DNA from: Microbacterium testaceum StLB037
GTDB lineage: Bacteria; Actinomycetota; Actinomycetes; Actinomycetales; Microbacteriaceae
DNA: 64,000 nucleotides
Direction of reading: 5' to 3'
NCBI RefSeq assembly: GCF_900104345.1
Contig: NZ_FNJN01000002.1
Location: 496,001 to 560,000, forward strand
This document shows positions 27,271-35,908 of this stretch, in pieces (positions within the stretch are counted from its first letter, which is position 1; the number at the start of each line of letters is the position of its first letter). The notes below the pieces were generated by a model. The model was not told the origin of the DNA, did no database searches, and saw nothing but the letters and a program-made list of their open reading frames with translations. A program made the position numbers and the translations under genes.

Positions 27271-28065
27271 TCAGTCGTCGCCGTGGGCGGCCACCCACAG
27301 CTCGGTGACGTGCGCGCGCAGCGTCTCTTCGGCGTCGGGCGCGAGTCCCTCGTCGGTGACCACCAGGTCGACCTCGTGCAGATCCACGATGGTGGTGAGT
27401 CCCACGGCTCCCCATTTCGTGTGGTCCGCGAGGACGACCGCTCGGCCCCCCGCCGCGACGAGGGCGCGGTTGGTCTCGGCCTCGAGCAGGTTCGAGGTCG
27501 TCAGCCCCGCTGTGAGGTCCAGGCCGCGCACACCGAGGAAGACGATGTCGCAGTGCAGATGCTCGAGGGACGCGACGGCGACCGGACCGACCAGTGCGTC
27601 GGCGGGAGTGCGGACGCCGCCGGTGAGCACCACCGTCTGCGTGTAGGGCTCGTCCGCTCTGTCGGGGCGGGCGAACACGTCGGCGACGGGCAGGGAGTTC
27701 GTCACGATCGTCAGGTCGTCGATGCCGCGGAGCTCGCGCGCGAGAGCCCACGTCGTGGAGCCTCCGCTCAGTCCCACCGACATGCCCGGCTCGACGAGCT
27801 CGGCCGCGCGGCGGGCGATGGCCCTCTTGCCGTCTCCGTTGCGGCGGGACTGCGTGGCGAAGTCACGGGATGCCGCGACTCCGGGCTGCGGCGTGCGAGC
27901 GCCCCCGCGCACCTTATCGACGCGGCCATCGGCCGCCAGCACGTCGAGATCGCGCCGAATGGTCATCTCGCTGACCCCGAGGGTCTCGGCCAGATCGGGG
28001 ACCGCGGCGGCTCCCTGTCGGCGAACCTCGGCCAGGAGGCGGGATCGGCGTTCGGCGGCGAGCAC
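27271..28065 (-). CDS. DeoR/GlpR family transcriptional regulator
   Basis: A 264-residue repressor. The N-terminal winged helix carries the DeoR signature VSEMTIRRDLDVL, followed by a sugar-phosphate-binding domain (GLSGGSTTWALARELR, LGVRGLDLTAGLTT, HTKWGAVG). DeoR proteins usually sense a phosphorylated sugar intermediate. It starts at GTG 28065 behind a strong GAGAGGAG site, and is convergent with the LacI-like gene and divergent from the first CE7-like esterase gene. It is the most obvious candidate regulator for this sugar cluster and perhaps for the CTTTTG-box promoters, but nothing in the sequence proves this. Confidence 0.9.
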   Translation of the reverse strand: MLAAERRSRLLAEVRRQGAAAVPDLAETLGVSEMTIRRDLDVLAADGRVDKVRGGARTPQPGVAASRDFATQSRRNGDGKRAIARRAAELVEPGMSVGLSGGSTTWALARELRGIDDLTIVTNSLPVADVFARPDRADEPYTQTVVLTGGVRTPADALVGPVAVASLEHLHCDIVFLGVRGLDLTAGLTTSNLLEAETNRALVAAGGRAVVLADHTKWGAVGLTTIVDLHEVDLVVTDEGLAPDAEETLRAHVTELWVAAHGDD

Positions 28066-28112
28066 GATCGCTCCTCTCGTTCGGGCCTCCAGTCTTCCAC
28101 GGCGGCCCGCTC

Positions 28113-29111
28113 GTGAACGGCGTCATCGCCGATCCCGCGGGGGAGGGCGATTACGGCTTCGAGCTGCCGGCCCTTCGCGCGGTGCCCCCGGTCGCTCCGC
28201 CCGTCGGTTTCGCCGAGCGCTGGGAAGCCTGGGCGGCGGCGGCAGCCGAGGTCGACCCCGATCCGAGGATGACACCCCTCGGGCGCGCGGACGGGCGGTC
28301 GCTCTTCCTCGTCGACCACACCGTCGCCGACGGTCTGCGCGCTCGCGGGTGGTTCGCGACCGCGGTGGGCGGAATGCCGCCGCGGGTGGGGATCGTCCAC
28401 GGTCACGGCTACGGCGGGCGCGAGGCGCCCGACTTCGATCGCGTCCCGGACGATGCGGCGGTCTTCTTCCCCGTCGCGAGAGGACAGGGGTCGCTCAACG
28501 CCGGGCTCGGCGCACCCACGCCCGCCGACGGGCACGTGCTCCACGGCATCCACTCGATCGACGAGTACGTTCTCGGCCGATGCGCCGTCGATCTCTGGCA
28601 TGCCGGGTCGGCGCTGAGAGCTTTGGCCGGACCGATCCCGCTGTACTACGTGGGCGAGAGCTTCGGCGGCGGGATCGGGGCGCTCGCTCTTCCCTGGGAT
28701 GACCGTTTCGTGGGGGCGACGCTGATCGTGCCGAGTTTCGGCCAGTACGATCTGCGCCTGCGCCTGCCCTGCGAAGGCAGTGGCGAGCGTGTGCGGGCTC
28801 ACGTCGGGGCCCACCCTGCGTCGCGCGAGGTCCTGCGCTTCTTCGATGCGTCCACGGCGGCGACGTTCGTCCGCGTGCCGGTGCGCGTGGAATGCGCTTT
28901 ACGCGACCGTCACGTTCCCCCGCCCGGGCAGTTCGCCGTCGCCAACGCGATCGACGAGGCGACGGGTGCCGAACTGGAGCTCGACGTGCAGCCCTACGGC
29001 CACCGCGAGTACCGCGGACTCGACGCCGTCCGCTCGCGGGCATTCGCCGCGACCCACGCGCACATCGACCGGGTGCTCTCGCGAGCGTCCGCGGAGAAGG
29101 AGAACCCGTGA
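28113..29111 (+). CDS. CE7-like acetyl esterase / alpha-beta hydrolase
   Basis: A 332-residue alpha/beta hydrolase. It has an RGQ motif (ARGQGSL, residues about 120-126) and a nucleophile serine in YVGESFGGG near residue 181. Both fit acetyl xylan esterase / cephalosporin C deacetylase family CE7, although overall similarity looks looser than for the next gene. A late PYGHREY could hold the catalytic histidine. The start GTG 28113 has a weak ribosome site. The stop overlaps the next gene (GTGA), making a pair of deacetylases. No signal peptide is seen, so they would remove acetyl groups from imported oligosaccharides. Confidence 0.75.
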   Translation: MNGVIADPAGEGDYGFELPALRAVPPVAPPVGFAERWEAWAAAAAEVDPDPRMTPLGRADGRSLFLVDHTVADGLRARGWFATAVGGMPPRVGIVHGHGYGGREAPDFDRVPDDAAVFFPVARGQGSLNAGLGAPTPADGHVLHGIHSIDEYVLGRCAVDLWHAGSALRALAGPIPLYYVGESFGGGIGALALPWDDRFVGATLIVPSFGQYDLRLRLPCEGSGERVRAHVGAHPASREVLRFFDASTAATFVRVPVRVECALRDRHVPPPGQFAVANAIDEATGAELELDVQPYGHREYRGLDAVRSRAFAATHAHIDRVLSRASAEKENP

Positions 29112-30079
29112 CCCAGTTCGACCTGCCGCTCGCCGACCTCGAGGCCTTCCGCCCGCCGCGAGAGGAGCCCGCCGACTTCGACGCCTTCTGGGCCGAGACG
29201 CTCGGCGAGGCAAGGGCGGCGTCGTGGACCGCGCGCTTCACCCCGCTCGACACCGACGACACCGGTGTGACCGGCGTCGAGGTCGACGATGTCGTCTTCG
29301 CGGGCTTCGGGGGGCACGAGGTGCGCGCGTGGCTCCTGCGCCCGCGCGGAGCTTCGGGGCCTCTGCCGTGCGTCGTGCAGTACATCGGCTACAACTCCGG
29401 TCGCGGCCTCGCCCACCAGCACACGCTGCTGCCCTCCGCGGGGTTCGCGGTGATGGTCATGGACACGCGGGGGCAGAGCAGCGGCGCGCTGCCCGGGGCG
29501 ACCTCCGACCCCGTGGGCGGAGCGCCGCACGTCGCCGGTCGCGTGACCGAAGGGCTCGACGATCCTTCCCGCTCCTACTACCGCCGTGTCTTCTGCGATG
29601 CGGTGCTCGCAATCGATGCGGTCCGCTCGCACCCGGCGATCGATGCGACGCGCGTCAGCGTGTGGGGCGGGAGCCAGGGCGGGGGCATCGCGCTCGCCGC
29701 AGCGGCGTTGAGCGAGGGACTCCGGTTCGCCGCGATCGACTTCCCGTTCCTCAGTGCGATGCGTCGGGCGGTCGCCATTACCGACGCCGCGCCCTACAGC
29801 GAGATCATCGCGTACCTGCAGACTCGGCGCGGCGAGGAAGAGGCGGTGTTCCGCTCTCTCTCGTACCTCGACGGCGTCAACTTCGCCGCGCGAGCGAGGG
29901 TTCCCGCCCTCTTCTCGGTGGGACTGCGCGATGCCGTGTGCCCTCCGTCGACCGTCTATGCGGCGTACAACCATTACGTGGGCGAGAAGAGCATTCGCGT
30001 CTACCCGTGGAACGGACACGAAGGAGGCGGCCCGGTGCACCAGCTCGAGGTGCTGCGGGCTCTCGCCGCGCGCGGCTGA
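29108..30079 (+). CDS. Acetyl xylan esterase / cephalosporin-C deacetylase (CE7)
   Basis: A 323-residue CE7 esterase that matches the family along its full length: an N-terminal FDLPLADLEAFRPP start, the RGQ motif at 121-123, the nucleophile S189 in GGSQGGG, an aspartate in GLRDAVCPP and the histidine in WNGHEGGG. CE7 enzymes are intracellular deacetylases of short acetylated xylo-oligosaccharides and similar sugars. The start GTG 29108 overlaps the preceding stop. With its partner it indicates that the imported carbohydrate is acetylated. Confidence 0.92.
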   Translation: MTQFDLPLADLEAFRPPREEPADFDAFWAETLGEARAASWTARFTPLDTDDTGVTGVEVDDVVFAGFGGHEVRAWLLRPRGASGPLPCVVQYIGYNSGRGLAHQHTLLPSAGFAVMVMDTRGQSSGALPGATSDPVGGAPHVAGRVTEGLDDPSRSYYRRVFCDAVLAIDAVRSHPAIDATRVSVWGGSQGGGIALAAAALSEGLRFAAIDFPFLSAMRRAVAITDAAPYSEIIAYLQTRRGEEEAVFRSLSYLDGVNFAARARVPALFSVGLRDAVCPPSTVYAAYNHYVGEKSIRVYPWNGHEGGGPVHQLEVLRALAARG

Positions 30080-30128
30080 GCGGGGCGTCCTTCCCTCTCG
30101 TCGAGCCGTCGACGAATATTGCTCCTCA

Positions 30129-30178
30129 TTCCGACATCTTTTGGTTGCCTTACCGCAAAAGCCGCACTACTGTCGGAA
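30129..30178 (+). promoter_or_regulatory. Promoter and nested inverted repeats before the ebo operon
   Basis: A -35 TTGCCT (30145-30150) and -10 TACTGT (30168-30173) are spaced by exactly 17 bp. CTTTTG (30138-30143) and CAAAAG (30156-30161) form an inverted repeat around the -35. An outer pair, TTCCGACA (30129-30136) and TGTCGGAA (30171-30178), embraces the whole promoter. The stretch AAGCCGCACTACTGTCG is repeated at the WxL operon promoter near 58 kb. The predicted 5' leader is about 150 bases. Confidence 0.75.
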
Positions 30179-30330
30179 GGACCAGGACACCTCGACGACG
30201 AGTCCCCCACCACCCCGGGTCGCCCTCCATCCCCCTCGGAGCGCCCCTCTCGAACGGCTCCGCCCCCACGGAGTCGTGCCGTCGTGCGTACCCGGTATTC
30301 GACGTCCCTCAACGAAGAACGGACCCCCGC

Positions 30331-31530
30331 GTGAACACTTCGGACACCCGCCGCACCGCCGACGTCGGCGCCTGGTTCATCGGCGCTCGCGGCTCGCTCG
30401 CGACCACGGCCACCCTCGGCATCCACGCCCTCGCCCTGGGCGTCGCGACGCCCGTCGGCCTCACGACCGAGACCGACGCGGTGCGCGTCGACGAGTTCCC
30501 CGCGATCGCCGACATCGTCGTCGGCGGACACGACATCTCGTCGACCCCGCTCGAGGAACGCGCGCGTCAGCTCGCCGCCGGCGGGATGTTCCCCGTGGCC
30601 CTCGTCGACGCGGTGGCCGAGCGCCTGCGCGAGACCGAGCAGAACCTCCGCCCCGTCCCCACGATGACGGCGACCCAGCAGGACGAGATCGACCTGCTCG
30701 CGGCCGACATCGCCGACTTCCGCGACCGTCACGACCTGCGCGAGGTCGTCGTCATCGACGTCTCGTCCACCGAGCCCCTTCCCCCGTACCACCCCGGATT
30801 CGAAGACGACGCCCTCCTGCACGCGGCCCTGACGACCCCGGGTGTGCGGGTCCTTCCGCCCAGCTCGCGCGCCGCCCTCGCCGCCATCGCGGCCGGAGCC
30901 GCCTACGCCGCCTTCACCCCCTCGGCATCCCTCAACCTCCCCGTCCTGCGCGAGCGCGCCGAACGCGCGGGCATCGCGTACGCGGGGCAGGACGGCAAGA
31001 CCGGCGAGACGCTGCTGCGGACGGTGCTGGCGCCGATGTTCGCCGCCCGCGGGTTCCGGGTGCAGTCCTGGGCCGGCACCAACCTCCTCGGCGGCGGCGA
31101 CGGCGCGACCCTGGCCGACCCCGAGGCCGTCCGCTCCAAGCTGGTGTCGAAGAACCGCGGTCTGCACGCTCTCGTCGGCGACGACGTCGTCACTCCGCTG
31201 CACATCGACAACGTGCCCGACCTCGGCGACGTGAAGACCGCGTGGGACCACGTCAGCGCGACAGGGTTCCTCGGCAGTCGCGTCACGCTGCAGACCACGT
31301 GGAGCGCCTACGACTCCGCTCTCGCGGCGCCCCTGGTCATCGACCTCGTCCGAGCGCTGTCTCTCGCGACCCGCGCGGGCCACGCGGGGGTCGTCACCGC
31401 CCTCGGCTGCTTCTTCAAGGATCCGTGGGGGAGCGACGTCCACGGCTTCGGCGAGCAGACCGCCCAGTTCGTCTCGTGGGTGCACGAGACCGCAGCCGCC
31501 GTCGCGGCAGCCCGGGTCGCCGCACCGTGA
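30331..31530 (+). CDS. Inositol-3-phosphate synthase-like protein
   Basis: A 399-residue protein of the myo-inositol-phosphate synthase family, which converts glucose 6-phosphate to inositol 3-phosphate using bound NAD. The NAD-binding motif AWFIGARGSLATT lies near residue 14, and the core motifs AYAGQDGKTGETL (about 221-233), NLLGGGDG and GSRVTLQTTWSAYDS are present. The start is GTG 30331. The stop overlaps the EboC-type prenyltransferase gene, so here the enzyme is first in an ebo-like operon rather than a stand-alone Ino1. It may make a cyclitol for the ebo product instead of serving general inositol supply. Confidence 0.85.
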   Translation: MNTSDTRRTADVGAWFIGARGSLATTATLGIHALALGVATPVGLTTETDAVRVDEFPAIADIVVGGHDISSTPLEERARQLAAGGMFPVALVDAVAERLRETEQNLRPVPTMTATQQDEIDLLAADIADFRDRHDLREVVVIDVSSTEPLPPYHPGFEDDALLHAALTTPGVRVLPPSSRAALAAIAAGAAYAAFTPSASLNLPVLRERAERAGIAYAGQDGKTGETLLRTVLAPMFAARGFRVQSWAGTNLLGGGDGATLADPEAVRSKLVSKNRGLHALVGDDVVTPLHIDNVPDLGDVKTAWDHVSATGFLGSRVTLQTTWSAYDSALAAPLVIDLVRALSLATRAGHAGVVTALGCFFKDPWGSDVHGFGEQTAQFVSWVHETAAAVAAARVAAP

Positions 31531-32393
31531 CGCGGGTCGCGGACTACCTCGACCTCGTCCGCGCCCCCGCCTCGCTCACCGTCCTCGGCGACGCTCTCGT
31601 CGGGGCGTTGAGCGCGCGCGGGCCGGGCGGCGACGGTCCCCTGCGCGTCGGCGCGCTCGCGGCCGCGTCCGTCTGCCTGTACAGCGCCGGGATGGCGCTG
31701 AACGACTGGGCGGATGCCGACCTCGATGCGCTCGAGCGCCCCGAGCGCCCCATCCCCTCGGGGCGGATCAACCGCGACCGCGCGCTCGCGGTAGGCGTCG
31801 GTCTCACCGCCCTCGGGGTGGGCGCGGCGTTCGCCGCCGGCCGCCGCTCGGGTCTGGTGTCGGTCGCTCTCGCCGGAGCGCTGTGGGCCTACGACACCGC
31901 GTTCAAGCCGACGGCGGCCGGTCCGGTCGTCATGGCCGTCTGCCGCGGGCTCGACGTGATGATGGGTGCGGCCGGGCCGGGGTGGCGCTCGGCCCTGGTC
32001 CCCGCGGGTGCGGTCGCCGCCCACACGGTCGCCGTCACCGCGATCTCGCGGGGCGAGGTCGACGGGTCGACGGCGAGCACCGGTCGCGTCGCCGTGGCCA
32101 CGAGCGTCGCCGTGGCGGCATCCGGTCTCCTCGGACGCTCGAACCGCTCCGCCGCCGTGCTCGGGGGAGCGCGCTACCTCGCCGCGGTCCTGCCCGGCCA
32201 GTTCGCGGTCGCTCGTGATCCCGGGGCGGCTCGGGCACGGGACGCCACCCGGGCGGGCATCCGCGCCGTCGTGCCCCTGCAGTCCGCCCTCGCCGCCCGG
32301 GCGGGCTCACCGCTGGCGACCGCGGCCCTGCTGGGCATCGAGATTCTCAGCCGCGTACTCGGCCGCCGCCGTTCGACGGGAGACATCACATGA
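31527..32393 (+). CDS. eboC: UbiA-type prenyltransferase, EboC / SCO3242 family
   Basis: A 288-residue membrane protein with about seven to eight hydrophobic segments. The first aspartate-rich motif NDWADADLD (about residues 61-69) binds the prenyl diphosphate through magnesium, and YDTAFKP followed by CRGLDVMMG marks the second half. UbiA enzymes attach isoprenoid chains to ring acceptors. Its position next to inositol-phosphate synthase-like and EboA/B/E genes identifies it as the EboC-type member. The start GTG 31527 overlaps the preceding stop, and its own stop overlaps the next ATG. Confidence 0.87.
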   Translation: MTRVADYLDLVRAPASLTVLGDALVGALSARGPGGDGPLRVGALAAASVCLYSAGMALNDWADADLDALERPERPIPSGRINRDRALAVGVGLTALGVGAAFAAGRRSGLVSVALAGALWAYDTAFKPTAAGPVVMAVCRGLDVMMGAAGPGWRSALVPAGAVAAHTVAVTAISRGEVDGSTASTGRVAVATSVAVAASGLLGRSNRSAAVLGGARYLAAVLPGQFAVARDPGAARARDATRAGIRAVVPLQSALAARAGSPLATAALLGIEILSRVLGRRRSTGDIT

Positions 32394-33856
32394 GCTGGAC
32401 CTGGGGATACGGCACCAACGGCTTCACCGACCACCCGCTGCCCTCCGCCCTCGACGTGCTGCAGCATCACGGGTACGGCGCCGTCGCCCTGACCCTCGGT
32501 CACCCCCACCTCGACCCCTTCGCCCCCGACTGGCGCGAACAGAGCGAGGCGCTCGCTGCGGACCTCCGCCGCCGGGGACTGCGGGTGGTCGTCGAGACGG
32601 GCGCACGCTACCTGCTCGACCCCCTGCGCAAGCACCGGCCGACCCTCGTCGACCGCGACGCCGCGTCGCGCATGGCCTTCCTGCGGCGGGCGGTAGAGAT
32701 CGCCGCGATCCTGGATGCCGAGTGCGTCTCGCTGTGGAGCGGGGTCGTGCCCGACGACGTCTCCACCGATCAGGCGCGCGTGCTCCTCGAGGAACGTCTC
32801 GTCGAGCTCGCCGCGTTCGCCGCCGACGCCGGCGTCACCCTCGCTCTCGAGCCCGAGCCGGGGATGCTGGTCGAGACCGTGGCCGACGCCCTCGCGCTCC
32901 GCGCCCGGCTCGGCCACCCCGCGAACCTCGGCCTCACGGTCGACCTCGGTCACTGCGTGGTGGTCGAGCCCGACGGGGTGGTGGGTGCTCTGCGAGCGGC
33001 GGGCCCCCTGCTGCGCAACGTGCAGGCCGACGACATGCTCCCCACCGCGCACGAGCACCTTCCGTTCGGGGAGGGCGAGCTCGACCTGGATGCCGCCCTC
33101 TCGACGCTGCGCGAAATCGACTACCGCGGCGTGATCGCGGTGGAGTTGCCGCGGCACGCGCACGCGGCCCCCGAGCTCGCGGCGTCGAGCATGGCGGCGC
33201 TGGTCGCGGCGGGGGAGCGCTCGGTCATCGCCCCGACGCGGAGCGCGGTCGAAACCTCGTCCTCCGGGGACGGTCGGCCCCTCCACCCCTGGACCGCCCT
33301 CGCCGTCGAGCAGGTGCGCGCGGATGCCGCCCGCGCCGCGCGCCTGTTCGCCGCGGCGGGTCGCGAGGTGGGGCGGGACCCCCTCTCGGCCGCGCCGTTC
33401 GGCCCCACCGCCGACGATGTCGCCCGCGCCGCCCTCATCGCGGCCCTGGCCGACAGCGGAGCCGACCCGGCCCTGGCGGTCGCGCTGTATCGCCGCGGCG
33501 ACGACGCCGAGCGCCGCGGGGTGCTGCGCGGCCTCGACGCGATCATCGCGCCCACCGCCGCCTGGCGTGAGGCCGGTCTGGAGCTCGTCGCGGACGCCCT
33601 CCGCGCCAATGACACGCGACTGGTCGCCGCCGCCCTCGGGCGCTTCGCCGCCGACCACCTCGACGACCACGCGTGGCGTCACGGCGTGCTGAAGTGCGTG
33701 TTCCTCGGCATCCCCCTCTCGGTCGTCGTCGCCCTCGACGCCCGCGCCGACGACGAGCTCGCCGCGATGGCGGAGCGCTTCGCCGCCGAGCGTCGTGCCG
33801 CCGGCCGTTCCGTGCCCGACGACCTCTCCTTCCTCCGTGCTCGCGAAAGGGCCTGA
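32390..33856 (+). CDS. eboA: TIM-barrel sugar isomerase-like domain fused to EboA
   Basis: A 488-residue fusion. Residues 1 to about 275 form an AP-endonuclease-2/xylose-isomerase-type TIM barrel with metal-site segments LALEPEPGMLVETV, TVDLGHCVVVEP and RNVQADDM. Residues about 295-488 are an alpha-helical EboA domain (RNVQ is followed by a linker, then helices such as WREAGLELVADALRANDTRL and HGVLKCVFLGIPL). EboA is a small conserved protein of unknown activity in ebo clusters of cyanobacteria and other bacteria. Its covalent union with the TIM barrel suggests they work on one intermediate. The start ATG 32390 overlaps the eboC stop. Confidence 0.82.
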   Translation: MSWTWGYGTNGFTDHPLPSALDVLQHHGYGAVALTLGHPHLDPFAPDWREQSEALAADLRRRGLRVVVETGARYLLDPLRKHRPTLVDRDAASRMAFLRRAVEIAAILDAECVSLWSGVVPDDVSTDQARVLLEERLVELAAFAADAGVTLALEPEPGMLVETVADALALRARLGHPANLGLTVDLGHCVVVEPDGVVGALRAAGPLLRNVQADDMLPTAHEHLPFGEGELDLDAALSTLREIDYRGVIAVELPRHAHAAPELAASSMAALVAAGERSVIAPTRSAVETSSSGDGRPLHPWTALAVEQVRADAARAARLFAAAGREVGRDPLSAAPFGPTADDVARAALIAALADSGADPALAVALYRRGDDAERRGVLRGLDAIIAPTAAWREAGLELVADALRANDTRLVAAALGRFAADHLDDHAWRHGVLKCVFLGIPLSVVVALDARADDELAAMAERFAAERRAAGRSVPDDLSFLRARERA

Positions 33857-33857
33857 C

Positions 33858-34742
33858 ATGCGCATCTTCGATCCCCACATCCACATGTCCGCCCGCACGA
33901 CCGACGACTACGAGGCGATGTACGACGCGGGCGTGCGCGCCCTGGTGGAGCCGGCGTTCTGGCTCGGCCAGCCGCGCACGAGCGTGGGGTCGTTCCTCGA
34001 CTACTTCGACGCGCTGATCGGGTGGGAGAGGTTCCGTGCGGCGCAGTTCGGCATCCGCCACCACTGCACGATCGCGCTCAACCCGAAAGAGGCGAACGAC
34101 GCGCGCTGCCGCGAGGTCATGGCCGAGCTGCCGACGTACCTCGCCAAGGACGGGGTCGTCGCGGTCGGTGAGACCGGCTACGACTCGATGACCCCCGAAG
34201 AAGACGAGATCCTGCGCCAGCACCTCGCGCTCGGCATCGAGTTCGACCTCCCCGTACTCGTCCACACTCCGCATCGCGACAAGACCGTGGGCACCCGGCG
34301 CACGCTCGACGTGGTGGCCGAGTCCGGCATCGCGATGGAGCGCGTGCTCGTGGACCACCTCAACGAGACCTGCGTCGACGCGGTCGCCGACAGCGGCGCC
34401 TGGATGGGCTTCTCGATCTACCCCGACACCAAGATGGACGAGCAGCGCGTCGTCGCCATCATGCAGCGCATCGGGCTCGACCGCGTCATCGTGAACTCCG
34501 CGGCCGACTGGGGCCGCTCCGACCCGCTCAAGACGGCGAAGACGGGTCTGGCGATGCTCGACGCCGGGTTCAGCGACGACGACGTCGACCGGATCCTGTG
34601 GCGCAACCCGCGCGACTTCTACGCGCAGAGCGGGCGCGTGAACACCGACCCGATCGACGGCTTCGCTCCCGCGAGCCAGGGGCCCGAGCTGTTCGCCGGC
34701 AACTCCGTGCTGCGCGGTATGGCATCGCGCCAGGGGGCGTGA
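33858..34742 (+). CDS. eboB: TatD family hydrolase EboB
   Basis: A 294-residue amidohydrolase-fold protein. Metal ligands are visible in DPHIHM at the N-terminus, VGETGYDS near residue 110, VLVHTPHRDK near 136 and VDHLNE near 167, with a final aspartate in NSAADWGRSD. This is the EboB branch of the TatD family; the natural substrate is unknown. It starts at ATG 33858, one base after the stop of the EboA fusion, and its own stop overlaps the EboE start. Confidence 0.87.
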   Translation: MRIFDPHIHMSARTTDDYEAMYDAGVRALVEPAFWLGQPRTSVGSFLDYFDALIGWERFRAAQFGIRHHCTIALNPKEANDARCREVMAELPTYLAKDGVVAVGETGYDSMTPEEDEILRQHLALGIEFDLPVLVHTPHRDKTVGTRRTLDVVAESGIAMERVLVDHLNETCVDAVADSGAWMGFSIYPDTKMDEQRVVAIMQRIGLDRVIVNSAADWGRSDPLKTAKTGLAMLDAGFSDDDVDRILWRNPRDFYAQSGRVNTDPIDGFAPASQGPELFAGNSVLRGMASRQGA

Positions 34743-35908
34743 GGGTGGAGCTGTCGTACTGCACGAACGTCCACCCCGCCGAAGACCTGCCCGGCATCGT
34801 CCGCCAGCTCGACGAGCACGCGGGCCCCGTCCGGCGGGCGGCGGGCCTCGAGCGGCTCGGCGTCGGACTGTGGATGCCGGTGGGCGTGGCATCCCTCCTC
34901 TCCGACGACCCGCGGGCCCGCGGTGTCCTCGCCGACGCCCTCGCGCGAAACGGGCTGGAGCTGCGCACGGTCAACGCCTTCCCGTACCGCGGGTTCCACG
35001 ACGACGTCGTGAAGCTCGCGGTGTACCGCCCCGACTGGACCACGCGCGAGCGCCTGGAGTACACGCTCGACTGCGCGCGCGCCCTCGCGGCGCTTCTTCC
35101 CGCCGGGGCCGAGGGCAGCATCTCGACGCTCCCGCTGGGATGGAGGGAGGGGTGGGATGCCGCGGCCGACCGCGCCGCGGAGGAGCACCTCGCCGGACTC
35201 GTCGAGGGCCTCGCCGCGCTCGAGCGCGAGACGGGACGCATCGTCCGCGTGGCGATCGAACCCGAGCCGGGCTGCATCCTCGACGACGTCGCCGACGTGG
35301 TGGCCTGGCTCGGCGCCCGCCCGCACCTGACCGCCGGGGGCCGACTCGGGCTGTGTCTGGACACCTGCCACCTCGCCGTGTCGTTCGCCGACCCCGCCGG
35401 AGCGGTCGCCGCGGCCGCCGCCGCCGGCATCCGCATCGTGAAAGTGCAGGCCTCGGTCGCCCTCGAGGTGCCCGACCCCGCCGACCCCCGCACGGCGGAC
35501 GCCCTCCGCCCCTTCGCCGAGGAACGCTACGTCCACCAGGTGCGCGAGGCCGGGGGTCGACGCTCCGCCGATGACCTCCCCGAGGTGCTCTACGCCGCCG
35601 CGCCGTGGCCGACCGACCGCGCCTGGCGCGTGCACGTCCACATCCCCCTGCACGCGCGTCCCGCAGCCCCCCTCCGCGCCACGACCGAGGTGCTGCTCGC
35701 CGCGGTCGACGCGGTCCTCGAGACCCCCGGTGGCGGTGACGCCCACCTCGACATCGAGACCTACACCTGGTCGGTGCTGCCCGACGAACTGCAGCCCGAA
35801 ACGCTCGTCGGCGGGATCGCGGCCGAACTGCGCTGGGCGCACGCGCACCTGCCGCGCGCTGTCGCCGGGGTGCCGGCATCCCGAATCGACGAAAGGAGCC
35901 TGGTATGA
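34739..35908 (+). CDS. eboE: EboE, TIM-barrel metabolite traffic protein
   Basis: A 389-residue xylose-isomerase-like TIM barrel of the EboE type, beginning VELSYCTNVHPAEDLPGIV. Expected metal-site residues occur in IEPEPGCILDDV (about 178), CLDTCHLAVSF (about 206) and VHVHIPLHARP (about 302). In cyanobacteria the ebo genes have been linked to export of scytonemin precursors to the periplasm, but the reaction of EboE is not known. The start GTG 34739 overlaps the eboB stop; GTG 34745 is a close alternative. The stop overlaps the next ATG. Confidence 0.85.
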   Translation: MRVELSYCTNVHPAEDLPGIVRQLDEHAGPVRRAAGLERLGVGLWMPVGVASLLSDDPRARGVLADALARNGLELRTVNAFPYRGFHDDVVKLAVYRPDWTTRERLEYTLDCARALAALLPAGAEGSISTLPLGWREGWDAAADRAAEEHLAGLVEGLAALERETGRIVRVAIEPEPGCILDDVADVVAWLGARPHLTAGGRLGLCLDTCHLAVSFADPAGAVAAAAAAGIRIVKVQASVALEVPDPADPRTADALRPFAEERYVHQVREAGGRRSADDLPEVLYAAAPWPTDRAWRVHVHIPLHARPAAPLRATTEVLLAAVDAVLETPGGGDAHLDIETYTWSVLPDELQPETLVGGIAAELRWAHAHLPRAVAGVPASRIDERSLV

